Origin: an uncultured Bacteroidia bacterium
Lineage (GTDB): Bacteria > Bacteroidota > Bacteroidia > Bacteroidales > UBA932
Length of the DNA stretch: 52,738 nt
Direction of reading: 5' to 3'
NCBI GenBank assembly: GCA_902788095.1
Contig: CADAIT010000017.1
Coordinates: 1-52,738, forward strand
Shown here piece by piece: positions 26,457 to 35,556 of this stretch. The translations under genes and the position numbers were made by a program. Every line of letters starts with the position of its first letter. Position 1 is the stretch's first letter. The notes beneath the pieces are model-generated. The model made no database searches and was not told the origin of the DNA. It saw only the letters and a list, made by a program, of their open reading frames with translations.

Positions 26457-27386
26457 TTATTGTATTTTGTGTGAGGCTATCTGATATACGCGCAGGGAGG
26501 CGCGGTATTCTGAGGGAGACATCCCCACGGCCCGTTTGAAATAGCGGCCGAAGAGGGACTGCGACGGGAAATTGAGATTGAAGGTAATCTGCTGGATGGT
26601 GTTCACGGTGGAGGACAACTGCGCCTTGGCATCCAGGATGAGGTAATCTTCTATCCACTGGATAGCGGATTTCCCGCTCGCTTTCTTGACGAGCGTCGTC
26701 ATGTACTTGGCCGATATGTTCATCTTGTCGGCATAAAACGCGACCTCGTGGTGCTCGCGGTAATGGTTTTTCACCAGCTGAAGGAACTGCATCATCACCT
26801 CGTTCTCCCGATGCTGTATTTCCTGGCCTGCACTGGAGGCATGGAGGAGGCCGCCTATCAGGAGAATGAACAGTCTGGTAAGCAGGTGGAGCGCCTCTTC
26901 CATGTTCGGGGTGTTCTGCTGAATCTGCAGCAGTTTGTGCAGCAGGTCGAGATAGGAGCGGAAAACGTCGGCCGTTCCGTCGTCCAGCTGGTAAAAGGGG
27001 TGGCTTTCCACATGCTTGTAAAACAGGTAGGCGTCTCCTTGGCCCAGGCGGTTGAAGAAGTGCTCCGAAATGAGGATGAAGGACCCTTTGAAGTCGGCCC
27101 CCACCTCGTACGATTGAATAATCTGGGAGGGAAGGGTTATCAGGAGGGAATTTTTCCGCAGGCGGAACGAGCGCAGGTTGACAGCTCCGAAACCGCTGCC
27201 TTCGTGGCAGAGGGCGACAAGGATATATTTCATCCTGTACGGCTCCCAGTTTACATTGAAATGGGGGTTGTGCAGGATGAGTATTTCGTCCCTGAACCGT
27301 TCCATCCATTCTGTCTTGGAAAGGTCGAAGTTGGACATCTGCAGGCTTTCCAGCCGTTCCTGGTCGAGTTTTTCGTTATGCGCCAT
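26457..27386 (-). CDS. AraC family transcriptional regulator
   Basis: A 309-residue regulator. The N-terminal 200 residues form a cupin-like sensing domain (ILHNPHFNVNW, SLLITLPSQIIQSY). The C-terminal 100 residues carry two helix-turn-helix motifs of the AraC type (FYADKMNISAKYMTTLVKK and FNFPSQSLFGRYFKRAVGMSP-like; read NLNFPSQSLFGRYFKRAVGM), ending PSEYR. It is divergent from the five-gene lipoprotein operon, and the shared AT-rich gap contains repeated AACAATA sites, so control of that operon is likely. The inducer is unknown. Confidence 0.92.
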   Translation of the reverse strand: MAHNEKLDQERLESLQMSNFDLSKTEWMERFRDEILILHNPHFNVNWEPYRMKYILVALCHEGSGFGAVNLRSFRLRKNSLLITLPSQIIQSYEVGADFKGSFILISEHFFNRLGQGDAYLFYKHVESHPFYQLDDGTADVFRSYLDLLHKLLQIQQNTPNMEEALHLLTRLFILLIGGLLHASSAGQEIQHRENEVMMQFLQLVKNHYREHHEVAFYADKMNISAKYMTTLVKKASGKSAIQWIEDYLILDAKAQLSSTVNTIQQITFNLNFPSQSLFGRYFKRAVGMSPSEYRASLRVYQIASHKIQ

Positions 27387-27459
27387 GTGTTGTAGTATGC
27401 AAATCTTTCACAAAAGTAAGCAATTTTTCTCCTATAGCACCATAAAAAAGGAAAAAATG

Positions 27460-27514
27460 AACAATAATCGAGAATAATTGCGAACAATATTTCCATATTA
27501 TTGTTGTACTTTTG
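27460..27514 (+). promoter_or_regulatory. Putative operator and promoter of the lipoprotein operon
   Basis: AACAATAAT (27460-27468) and AACAATATT (27483-27491) are direct repeats 23 bp apart; ATTATTGTT (27497-27505) is an inverted copy of the first. They lead directly into the -7 element TACTTTTG (27507-27514), 30 nt before the ATG at 27545. The placement fits binding by the divergent AraC regulator; no binding data exist here. Confidence 0.5.
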
Positions 27515-27544
27515 TCACTCAAAGTATAAACAGAGTACTTGATT

Positions 27545-29734
27545 ATGAATAAACATTTCTTGCCGTGCGTTCTGCTGCTCAGTTTACTGGCCGGATGCAC
27601 CGCGGAGAGTCCCGGAGGCCCTGTTTCGTCTGATGAAGGCGCCATCCGGCTCACCCTTTCACAAGAAGTGCCGGGAACGAAATCCGATCTGGAGGACCTG
27701 CCTTCCCTGGACGATTTCGAGGTGGAAATCTACAATACGAACGCCATCCGGCTCTATCGGGACACATACGCCCGGGCCAAAGACGCTACCATCAAGCTCA
27801 ATGCCGGCGAGTTCCGGCTGGTCGCTCACCACGGAGATACCTTGGGCGCCGGATTCGGAAAGGCCTATTTCCTTGCCGACCAGGCATTTACAGTACATGG
27901 CTATGTAGAAAACAACGGCCAGCCGGACCAGGTGTCCGCTACGGCCCGCCTGGCCAACGTGCGCATGCGCGTGCAGCTGGGGAACAGCCTTCGTACAAGC
28001 TACAAGGACGCCTACGTCGTTGTCCGCCATGCCCGCTACGCCGGGAAGCAGGTCAAGTTCACCCGGGACGAAACCCGCTACGGGTACATGCCCGGCGGCG
28101 AACTCTACCTGGAAGTCTATGCACAGCTCTTTTCCGACGAGTGGAAGTATTACAAGAGCGAAGCGACGGAGTACCTTCCCAACGACAATGTCACCTTTAA
28201 CGTGGAGGCCGCCGGCCGCGACGGCTCCCTTTCCGTGAGCATCGCGGTGGACCGCAGCGTGGAAACCATCGAAGTGACGGAACTCATCGGAGAAAACGCC
28301 CTTCCCGCGCGCGCTCCTTATTTTGTCTTCGACGGAGACAAGGATGGGACGTTCGCCTACAGCTGCAACGCCGGTCTCACCAAAATCGTGAACGATGCCA
28401 TCCTCACCCTGAGCGCCGGTGCCAGCACCAGCATCAGCAGCGTGACGATGCATACGGAATCGGCCTTCGTAAGCCTTCCGGACGTGGATTTGGTATCCGT
28501 TTCGGGCACTGACAAGCAGCGTCTCACGGATGCCGGTCTGGACTGGATGGCCGGCAATACCAGCAATTTGGGCTATGTGGACTTCAACGGTCTCGTCAAC
28601 CGCATGCTGGAGAGCGGCAGCGCCTGCTCGGCCACCTTCACCCTGACGCTCACCGATGGCGTCGGGCAGACGGTGGAGGGTACCATCGTGCTGGATGTGA
28701 AGCCTTTCCGTGCAAGCGTGAACATCCCCGCCGGGAACATCTGGGCCTGGAAAATGACGGATGTCACCGCCACCGTGGCCGATGTGGACGCCATTCCCGC
28801 CGATGTCCCCATGGGCCTGCAATGGAGCACCGACGGCAGCTCCTGGAGCACGGAAAAAGCAGCGGTGTCTGTGAGCGGGAACACCCTCCGCTTCGGCGAC
28901 ATCGCCGGCCTGACCCCTGCTACGGCCTATCGCTTCCGCGTGGTACCCATGCACCAGACGGACCGCGCTTCCGTAACCGCCGGGACCTTCACCACCGAAG
29001 CCGCCCAGCAGGTGGGGAACAGCGGGTTCGAGGAGATTACGGCACAAAGTTATACTACTCCCGTCGCGATTGTCAGCGACTTCAAGGTTACCTGGTGGCA
29101 GCTGTACGGCAATGCTTCCAATGCCTGGTGGGGCGTCAATGCCATGCGGACCATCGAAGACGGCCGGATGGCGACAGGCTATCAGGACTACAAGACCTAC
29201 CCTTGCGTGGCCGTGTTCAATTCCGGCTCCTATTCCGGAAACAGCGTGATGCTGGCCACTGTCTATATCGGCAGTTCCGTGGCATCCGAGGTGAAGCACG
29301 GCGACACCAATTATCCCGGTGAAATCTTCCTGGGGACGGCCAACAACAAGAACAAAGGCTCCTGGGCCAAGACTTCCGAGGGCCATGCTTTCTCCAGCCG
29401 TCCGTCGGCCCTGTCCTTCATGCATCGCTTCAACCCCAACGGAGCGGCCTATTATGCCCAGATTCAGGTGCTGGACGCCTCCGGCAATGTCATCGGAACC
29501 GGTGAAAAGAACGACGGAACGGCGGCGGTGGACGCCTGGACAAGGGTGAACATTCCCGTCACTTATACCGTTACCGACCGGAAAGCCGCTTCCATCCGTA
29601 TCAGCATCCGCTCCTCCAAGGACGGAGGGGAAGAAGCCCGGAAACTGGACGGCATCTCCACCCTTTCCGGCTCGCACAAAATTTACTGCGGCAACGCCCT
29701 GTATGTGGACAACGTAGAACTCCTTTACCAATAA
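27545..29734 (+). CDS. Surface lipoprotein with DUF4493, Fn3-like and PCMD-like domains
   Basis: A 729-residue predicted lipoprotein (signal LLLSLLAGCTAE, lipidated Cys). Residues about 30-230 resemble DUF4493 (IRLTLSQEVPGTKSDLEDL, FEVEIYN, AGEFRLVAHHGD). A region near 400-490 is Fn3-like (GLQWSTDGSSWS, TAYRFRVVP). The C-terminal 240 residues resemble the PCMD (putative carbohydrate metabolism) beta-domain, ending ALYVDNVELLYQ. These domains are known mainly from Bacteroidetes surface lipoproteins of unknown ligand. The TTG at 27539 is also in frame, but the ATG at 27545 gives the proper signal peptide. First gene of a five-gene operon. Confidence 0.82.
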   Translation: MNKHFLPCVLLLSLLAGCTAESPGGPVSSDEGAIRLTLSQEVPGTKSDLEDLPSLDDFEVEIYNTNAIRLYRDTYARAKDATIKLNAGEFRLVAHHGDTLGAGFGKAYFLADQAFTVHGYVENNGQPDQVSATARLANVRMRVQLGNSLRTSYKDAYVVVRHARYAGKQVKFTRDETRYGYMPGGELYLEVYAQLFSDEWKYYKSEATEYLPNDNVTFNVEAAGRDGSLSVSIAVDRSVETIEVTELIGENALPARAPYFVFDGDKDGTFAYSCNAGLTKIVNDAILTLSAGASTSISSVTMHTESAFVSLPDVDLVSVSGTDKQRLTDAGLDWMAGNTSNLGYVDFNGLVNRMLESGSACSATFTLTLTDGVGQTVEGTIVLDVKPFRASVNIPAGNIWAWKMTDVTATVADVDAIPADVPMGLQWSTDGSSWSTEKAAVSVSGNTLRFGDIAGLTPATAYRFRVVPMHQTDRASVTAGTFTTEAAQQVGNSGFEEITAQSYTTPVAIVSDFKVTWWQLYGNASNAWWGVNAMRTIEDGRMATGYQDYKTYPCVAVFNSGSYSGNSVMLATVYIGSSVASEVKHGDTNYPGEIFLGTANNKNKGSWAKTSEGHAFSSRPSALSFMHRFNPNGAAYYAQIQVLDASGNVIGTGEKNDGTAAVDAWTRVNIPVTYTVTDRKAASIRISIRSSKDGGEEARKLDGISTLSGSHKIYCGNALYVDNVELLYQ

Positions 29735-29740
29735 GCGAAT

Positions 29741-31006
29741 ATGAAAAAATTACTCTATATTGTCGCAGCCGCTGCCGCCGTGGCAGCCTGCGGGGCCAGA
29801 GAAAGCCTGAACGAGGGCCATGGCCATCTTTCCCTTACTGCAGTCCAGGAGGGTGTTTATTCCACCAAGGCCAACGATGTGCTGGGCGATTTCGTCGTGG
29901 ACATTGTCCGTTCCGACGGCTGGACCAAGCACTATGACCGCTACACCGACATTCCCCAGACCATTACGCTGGGCAGCGGGGAATATACCCTTACCGTGGC
30001 TTCTCCCGAGTTCCGGTATGCCGGCTGGAACCTTCCTTTTTATAAGGGAAGTGCGGATTTCACCATCCGCGTGGACGAGCTCACGCCCGTGAACGTGACC
30101 GCCGCCCTGCAGAACATGAAGGTGAGTTTCGCACTCACGGACAGTTTCAAGAGCGAACTCTCCTCCTACACCATCGTGGTTACCAATGCCGCCTCCTGGG
30201 ATGCGCCCGATGCCGGTGAAAGGAGCCTGACCTGGTCTTCCGCCACCGGTGACGTGGAGCAGACGGCCGGTTATTTTTCCGTGGCGCCGCTCCGCGTAAA
30301 AGTCGATGGCTATCGTGCCGTGGACAACAGCGAAACCCATTCTGAACTGCTGATTTCCGATGTTTCCGCCAAGGACCACCACGTCATTACCCTGGATGCC
30401 CGCGTGACCGGTCTGGTGAACGGTGTGTCCATTACCATCGACCCTTCGGTGAACGACCGCACGAGCGACGTGGAGGTGCCCGGCTGGGATGAGGTGCCCG
30501 TGGATGGCGGCGATTCCGACGACAATCCTACGGACCCGACAGACCCGACGGAAGACCCGTCCGTGAACCCGCAGCCTTCCACCGTGCCCACCATGACCTG
30601 GGACAAGAATCCCACGTTCGCCCCGACGCCCATCGCCGGGACGATGGACGTGGAGATTGTGATTGACGTTCCGGAAGGCATCCGCGACTTTGTGGTGGAT
30701 GTGGATTCCAACGTGCTGGGCGAGACGATTGCCGGACTGGCCGGTGCCAGCTATACCTACAGCCCCGATACGCCGTTCCCGATGGACCTCATCAACGACG
30801 AGGCGATGATTGCCGCGCTCAACGGCATGATTCCGGTGGGCGACCAGCTGAAGGACCAGACGACGGTGAATTTCTCCCTCTCGCAACTGGTCCCGCTGAT
30901 TGCCGTGTACACCCCCGAAAGCGGCTCGCAGCACACCTTTACCTTGAAAGTAACCGACAAAAAGAACCAGCGCCTTGAGAAGGCCGTCGTATTCTATGCC
31001 GAATAG
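29741..31006 (+). CDS. DUF4493-type lipoprotein
   Basis: A 421-residue predicted lipoprotein (MKKLLYIVAAAAAVAACGAR). Its N-terminal half resembles DUF4493 (GHLSLTAVQEG, FVVDIVRSDGWTKHYDRYTD, LGSGEYTLTVASPEF). A Pro/Asp/Thr-rich linker (NPTDPTDPTEDPSVNPQPS) joins a C-terminal domain of about 140 residues with no recognised family. Six bases separate it from the previous gene and four from the next. It lacks the PCMD-like domain of its neighbours, so it may be the accessory partner of the set. Confidence 0.8.
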   Translation: MKKLLYIVAAAAAVAACGARESLNEGHGHLSLTAVQEGVYSTKANDVLGDFVVDIVRSDGWTKHYDRYTDIPQTITLGSGEYTLTVASPEFRYAGWNLPFYKGSADFTIRVDELTPVNVTAALQNMKVSFALTDSFKSELSSYTIVVTNAASWDAPDAGERSLTWSSATGDVEQTAGYFSVAPLRVKVDGYRAVDNSETHSELLISDVSAKDHHVITLDARVTGLVNGVSITIDPSVNDRTSDVEVPGWDEVPVDGGDSDDNPTDPTDPTEDPSVNPQPSTVPTMTWDKNPTFAPTPIAGTMDVEIVIDVPEGIRDFVVDVDSNVLGETIAGLAGASYTYSPDTPFPMDLINDEAMIAALNGMIPVGDQLKDQTTVNFSLSQLVPLIAVYTPESGSQHTFTLKVTDKKNQRLEKAVVFYAE

Positions 31007-31010
31007 CCAG

Positions 31011-33161
31011 ATGAAAACCAAGTATTGCCTTGTCGCGCTGCTGGCTCTGCTGGCCTGTTCGCGCGAAGCCGACCGGTCGCAGGAGGAAGGGTATCTCTCC
31101 GTGCGCCTCTCCGCCGACCTGGGGGTGACTCCGGTCGTAAAGGCCGAGGCCGGCGAGCCCGACCCTGTCTTCTCGCTGGAGCTTATCCCGGCGAAGGGCG
31201 GCGAAACGGTTCGGATTGCCGATTACCGTACCCTGGAGAGCGAACCGATGACCTTGCCCGCTGGCGACTATACCGTCAAAGCCATTTCCGGCCCGGACAC
31301 GCGCCAGAGCTGGGATGAACCCCGTTACGAGGGCGAAGCACAGGTTACCGTCCGTCCCGACCGTCTTAGCGAGGCGACCATTACCGCCACGCTCGCCCGT
31401 ACCATGGTCACGGTGGAGTTCGATGCCGAAACGGCCGCCTATTTTTCCGAGTACCGGGTGTCCGTCGCCAACGAAAACGGCGACGCCCTGGTCTTCAGCA
31501 CGACGAACGGAAACCTCTCCAGGAAGGGATATCTGGCCGCATCGGCACTGGAATGGGACCTGTATATGGTGAATACCCAGGGAACGGTCTATCGGGTGGG
31601 GCCGGTCTCGATTGACTCCGTGGAGCCGCGTCAGCACTATCACTTCAAGTTCGCCCTGGACCGCACCCGGGCCCAGGCGGGCTCTTCGCTGCTGCGCGTG
31701 CTGGTAGATGATTCCCTGAATGCAAAATACTACCAGCTGAATCTGGACTTCACCGGCGAAGGCCTGCCTGCCATCACCGGACAGGACTTTGACCTGGCCG
31801 ACGGCATTTCCGTAAAGAAGGGCGATACGAACAGTCACAACATCGTGCAGTTCTACGCGCCCAAGGGCATGAAGTCCCTGACGCTGAGCCATAGCGACAC
31901 CAAGCTGCAGGAAGCGGGTCTGCCGCAGCATGTGCAGCTGGTCGATGCTCCCGCCGCCACGGTACAAAGCCTGACCGCCGCCGGCCTGGGCGTATCGGCA
32001 CTCAGTTACGGCGCCACGGAAACGACCGTGGACTTCGGCCCCTTCCTGGCCGCTCTTCCCATGGGCGAGTATTACCTCTCCCTGGATTTGATAGATGCGC
32101 GCAACCGTTACAGCGCCGCCACGGTGGTCCTTTCCGTGACCTCGCCGGTGGAGGCCGAGGCCGCTACCGCCAAACCCTGGGCCGAATTTGCCATCCTCAG
32201 CGGCCGTTGGTTCACCGACGGGCGTCCCGCCGGATTGCGTTTCCAGTGGAAGAAGGCAGGGGATGCCCAATGGACCGATTGCAGCGGCCCTGTCACGTAC
32301 AATGACGCCGCCGCCACCTGCAGCACGGAGCTGTACGGTCTTCAGGCTTCCACGGCATACGTATTCCGCGTCAAGACGGACAAGGACGAAGATACCCGCG
32401 AGCTGAGCTTCACCACGGCGGCCGCCGGCACCATCCCCAATCTGAACTTCGACGACTGGTACAAGGATGGAAACGCCTGGTATCCGGGTTCCGGTGCCTC
32501 CTCGCGTGTCTGGGATTCCGCGAACGGCGGAACGGCCAGTTTCGGCACGGTCCCTACCACCCCGGAAGAGTCCGCGGTGGTGCGCGGAAAAGCCGCCCGC
32601 CTGGAAAGTACGGCGGTGAAGGTGGTCGTCATCACCAAGTTTGCCGCCGGCAATGTCTATGTGGGCGACTTCGTGAAAGTGTCCGGCGTCGGTGCGGAAC
32701 TGGATTGGGGCCTTCCCTTCTCCTCCCGCCCGCTGGCCCTCCACGGCTACTACAAATACAGCCCCAAGACCATCGACTTTGCCGAGGACCCCTACAAGTC
32801 TAAGATAGGAGAGGCGGATGCCTGCTCCATCAAGATGTACCTTTGCGACTGGAGCGCCAAGTTCCGCGTCAATACCTCCAAGGGCATTTTCCTGCAGGAT
32901 GACGACCCTTCCATCATCGCCATGTGTGACTTCACCTCCAATGTGAGCACCGACGGATATGTGGAATTCACCTTCCCGCTGCAGTACCGTGACGCCCGTA
33001 CGCCCAAGTACGTGGTCATCGTAGGCGCGGCCTCCCGTCTCGGAGACTACTTCACCGGCGGCAAGGGCTCCACCCTCTGGCTGGACGAACTGTCCCTGGT
33101 GTACGACGCCGGCCAGCTTTCCGAAGCCGACCGCGAACTGGTCGGATACCGTAAACTGTAA
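31011..33161 (+). CDS. Surface lipoprotein with DUF4493, Fn3-like and PCMD domains
   Basis: A 716-residue predicted lipoprotein (VALLALLACSRE). The order is DUF4493-like (GYLSVRLSADLG, LPAGDYTVKAISGPD), a middle domain, an Fn3-like domain (LRFQWKKAGDAQW, STAYVFRVKTD) and a PCMD domain from about residue 480 (IPNLNFDDWYKDGNAWYP, RVWDSANGGTASFG, STLWLDELSLVYD). The start at 31011 gives the signal peptide and follows the previous stop by 4 bp. The PCMD part is clearly paralogous to that of the gene at 33910. The stop shares a base with the barrel gene. Confidence 0.83.
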   Translation: MKTKYCLVALLALLACSREADRSQEEGYLSVRLSADLGVTPVVKAEAGEPDPVFSLELIPAKGGETVRIADYRTLESEPMTLPAGDYTVKAISGPDTRQSWDEPRYEGEAQVTVRPDRLSEATITATLARTMVTVEFDAETAAYFSEYRVSVANENGDALVFSTTNGNLSRKGYLAASALEWDLYMVNTQGTVYRVGPVSIDSVEPRQHYHFKFALDRTRAQAGSSLLRVLVDDSLNAKYYQLNLDFTGEGLPAITGQDFDLADGISVKKGDTNSHNIVQFYAPKGMKSLTLSHSDTKLQEAGLPQHVQLVDAPAATVQSLTAAGLGVSALSYGATETTVDFGPFLAALPMGEYYLSLDLIDARNRYSAATVVLSVTSPVEAEAATAKPWAEFAILSGRWFTDGRPAGLRFQWKKAGDAQWTDCSGPVTYNDAAATCSTELYGLQASTAYVFRVKTDKDEDTRELSFTTAAAGTIPNLNFDDWYKDGNAWYPGSGASSRVWDSANGGTASFGTVPTTPEESAVVRGKAARLESTAVKVVVITKFAAGNVYVGDFVKVSGVGAELDWGLPFSSRPLALHGYYKYSPKTIDFAEDPYKSKIGEADACSIKMYLCDWSAKFRVNTSKGIFLQDDDPSIIAMCDFTSNVSTDGYVEFTFPLQYRDARTPKYVVIVGAASRLGDYFTGGKGSTLWLDELSLVYDAGQLSEADRELVGYRKL

Positions 33162-33916
33162 TGACGAAAAAATACCTCATCCTTCTTCTGGCCGCCTGTC
33201 TCGCCATTTCGGGACAGGCCCAGGAGAAGTTTACGCGCGGCTTTGCGGGAAAGAACAAGATATTCATCCCCAAGGGGAGTTTCGGCGGCGGCCTCAGCGC
33301 GTCCTGGCGCAAGTTTTCGCTGGGAGACGATGAAGGCTACACGGTGCTGTCCAAGTATATCGGCGACCTGAAAGGCGGGTACCGCTCCATCGGCGTGGCG
33401 CCCTCGTTCGAGTATTTCTTCGGCACCAACCTGAGCGCGGTGGCCCGCTTCGAGTATTCCTGGCTGGGCGTGGACCTGAACAAGGCCTCGCTGCATCTTT
33501 CGGAAGACCTGGGCCTGGATATCGCCGGACAGCATTACAAGCGGCAGTCGTATGCCCTGGCGGCCGGCGTCCGTTATTATGTGCCTTTCATGGGCAGCCG
33601 CATCTTCGGCTGGTTCGTGGAGGGGACGCTCAATGGCGGCTATGTGCAGAGCATGCTGTATGAAGAGACGGACAATCTGAAACAGGGGACATACAAAGAC
33701 AAATGGAAACTGGCTCTGCGGTTGGACCCGGGCATTTGTTTCTTCGTGCACGAGAACTTCGACTTCGAGGTGTCCGTGGGCTTGTTGGATTTCACCTGGA
33801 CAATCACCAAACAGACGGAAAACCAGGTGAAGACCAGCAGCGGAAACAGCCTGGGTACGGGACTGAACATCGACATTCTGGCCATCCGTTTCGGCGCGCA
33901 CTTTTATCTATGGTAA
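33161..33916 (+). CDS. Outer-membrane beta-barrel protein
   Basis: A 251-residue protein with a signal peptide (LLLAACLAISGQAQ) and alternating amphipathic strands ending in an aromatic residue (FGAHFYLW), as expected for a small outer-membrane barrel. It is placed among lipoprotein genes, overlapping both neighbours by a few bases, so it may anchor or export them. No specific family was recognised. Confidence 0.75.
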   Translation: MTKKYLILLLAACLAISGQAQEKFTRGFAGKNKIFIPKGSFGGGLSASWRKFSLGDDEGYTVLSKYIGDLKGGYRSIGVAPSFEYFFGTNLSAVARFEYSWLGVDLNKASLHLSEDLGLDIAGQHYKRQSYALAAGVRYYVPFMGSRIFGWFVEGTLNGGYVQSMLYEETDNLKQGTYKDKWKLALRLDPGICFFVHENFDFEVSVGLLDFTWTITKQTENQVKTSSGNSLGTGLNIDILAIRFGAHFYLW

Positions 33917-35499
33917 AACGCTGGATGAACATAGCCCTTTGCGGCATGCTGGCCGTCAGCTGCTTTTTCCCGAACGACCTGGATTATCCGCAGTTGGTCG
34001 GGGCCATCGTGGCGTTCGAGGTGGAAGATGCCAAGGAGGTCCGCATAGACGCGGCGGCGCGCGAAGTTTCCATCGTCCTGGAAGAATGGGCCGATATGTC
34101 CCACGTGAAAGTGACGTCGTTCGAAATGACGGACAAGGCCACCTGCGCCGACATCGGGGAGTGGCTGGACCTGACGCAGCCCGTGAAAGCGGTGCTGCAC
34201 ACGTACCAGGACTACGAGTGGACCATCACCGCCACCCAGCCCATCGAGCGGTATGTGCGCTGCGCGGGCCAGGCGCAGGAAGCCCAGTTCAATATGGAAA
34301 CCCGCAGCGTGTATGTGTATATGCCTGATACCAAGCCGCTTTCTTCCGTGACGTTCGAGGCGATGAAACTGGAGCCCGAAGGTTCCCGCATCGTGAGCAC
34401 CACCGGATACGAGAGCGACCTGCAGCACCTGACGCTCACCACCCGCGCCGTGTCGTTTCCCATGACGCTGGACTGCGTCACCGAACGGAGTTTCTTCGTG
34501 GAATGGAAGGGGGAAATGATTGAGTGGCGCCTGAAAGCCTTGCAGCTTAAAGTAAGCACGGCCGTGAGCGAGGTGGACGCCCACTGCTACTCGGCCCGTG
34601 TGCGCGGGGTGTTCGCCTCCGACGGCTCGGACGTGGGCGTGGAGTACAAAAAGGCCGACGAGAGCACCTGGACGGCCGCTACGGAGGTTTCCGTGTCGGG
34701 GGTGGGGCTTACGGCCCGCCTGACGGGACTTACGCCCAAGACGGCCTACGAGTGCCGGGTGCGGGACGGGGAGGAAGTATCGGCCCCCATGCCTTTTGAA
34801 ACGGGAGAGCCGGTGCAGCCCGCCAACCTGAACTTCGATGCCTGGCATGCCAACGGGAAGGTATGGAACCCGTGGGAAGAGGGCGGCGTGCAGGTTTGGG
34901 ATTCCGCGAACAAGGCCACGGCCTCTTTCACCGGCAGTGCCACCATGCCCGACGATTCCTTCGTGGCGGTGGCCGGCGAGGGCAAGAAAGCCTGCCGGAT
35001 GGAGAGCAGCTATGCCGTGGTGAAATTTGCCGCCGGCAGCGTGTTCACCGGACAGTTCGTGAAACTGCAGGGCCTGGGTGCGGAGTTGGCCTGGGGCCTT
35101 CCCTTTACCGCCAAGCCGGTTTCGCTGAAAGGCAGCGCCGCATACAAGTCCACGCCCATTACCGACACCGATGGCGCCCACGCGGCCCTGAAAGGCCAGC
35201 CTGACACCGGGCACATCCTGATAGCCCTTACCGACTGGGCGGACCAGTTCCATGTCGTCAGTTCCAACAGTACGTATGTGGACTTCGACAACGATCCGGC
35301 CATCATCGCCTATGGCCGATACGCCCTCTCGGAAACCACCGACGGATACGTTCCATTCGATATTCCGCTTACGTACCGCAGCGACCGGACTCCCAGATAT
35401 CTGGTGATTGTCGCTTCATCCAGCGCCCTGGGCGACTATTTCACGGGCGGGCGCGGGAGTACCCTTTGGGTGGATGAGTTTGAGCTCGTGTACGACTGA
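33910..35499 (+). CDS. PCMD-domain lipoprotein
   Basis: A 529-residue predicted lipoprotein (IALCGMLAVSCFFPNDLDYP). It lacks the DUF4493 domain and begins with an Ig-like region (VGAIVAFEVEDAKEVRIDAA, SSVTFEAMKLEPEGS), then an Fn3-like domain (VGVEYKKADESTW, TPKTAYECRVRDG) and a PCMD domain (NLNFDAWHANGKVWNPW, VWDSANKATASF, GSTLWVDEFELVYD). The start is the ATG at 33910, overlapping the barrel gene by 7 bases; a longer upstream frame is only its shadow. Last gene of the operon. Confidence 0.82.
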   Translation: MVKRWMNIALCGMLAVSCFFPNDLDYPQLVGAIVAFEVEDAKEVRIDAAAREVSIVLEEWADMSHVKVTSFEMTDKATCADIGEWLDLTQPVKAVLHTYQDYEWTITATQPIERYVRCAGQAQEAQFNMETRSVYVYMPDTKPLSSVTFEAMKLEPEGSRIVSTTGYESDLQHLTLTTRAVSFPMTLDCVTERSFFVEWKGEMIEWRLKALQLKVSTAVSEVDAHCYSARVRGVFASDGSDVGVEYKKADESTWTAATEVSVSGVGLTARLTGLTPKTAYECRVRDGEEVSAPMPFETGEPVQPANLNFDAWHANGKVWNPWEEGGVQVWDSANKATASFTGSATMPDDSFVAVAGEGKKACRMESSYAVVKFAAGSVFTGQFVKLQGLGAELAWGLPFTAKPVSLKGSAAYKSTPITDTDGAHAALKGQPDTGHILIALTDWADQFHVVSSNSTYVDFDNDPAIIAYGRYALSETTDGYVPFDIPLTYRSDRTPRYLVIVASSSALGDYFTGGRGSTLWVDEFELVYD

Positions 35500-35505
35500 A
35501 CCGTG

Positions 35506-35543
35506 TTGTAAGCCTGCGAAGTTTTTGTTAACTTTGCAGGCTT
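35506..35543 (+). promoter_or_regulatory. Promoter embedded in a palindrome, upstream of the DUF2723 gene
   Basis: TTG (35506-35508), 20 bp, TAACTTTG (35529-35536) is a good promoter. It lies on an inverted repeat: AAGCCTGC (35510-35517) with GCAGGCTT (35536-35543) and AAGTT (35519-35523) with AACTT (35530-35534). The hairpin may also end transcription of the preceding operon. Confidence 0.65.
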
Positions 35544-35556
35544 ACTGTATGTGATT

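Noticed and set aside
27659-29731. 690-codon minus-strand frame opposite the first PCMD lipoprotein
   Set aside because: Antisense shadow; the plus-strand frame has a lipoprotein signal and known domains.
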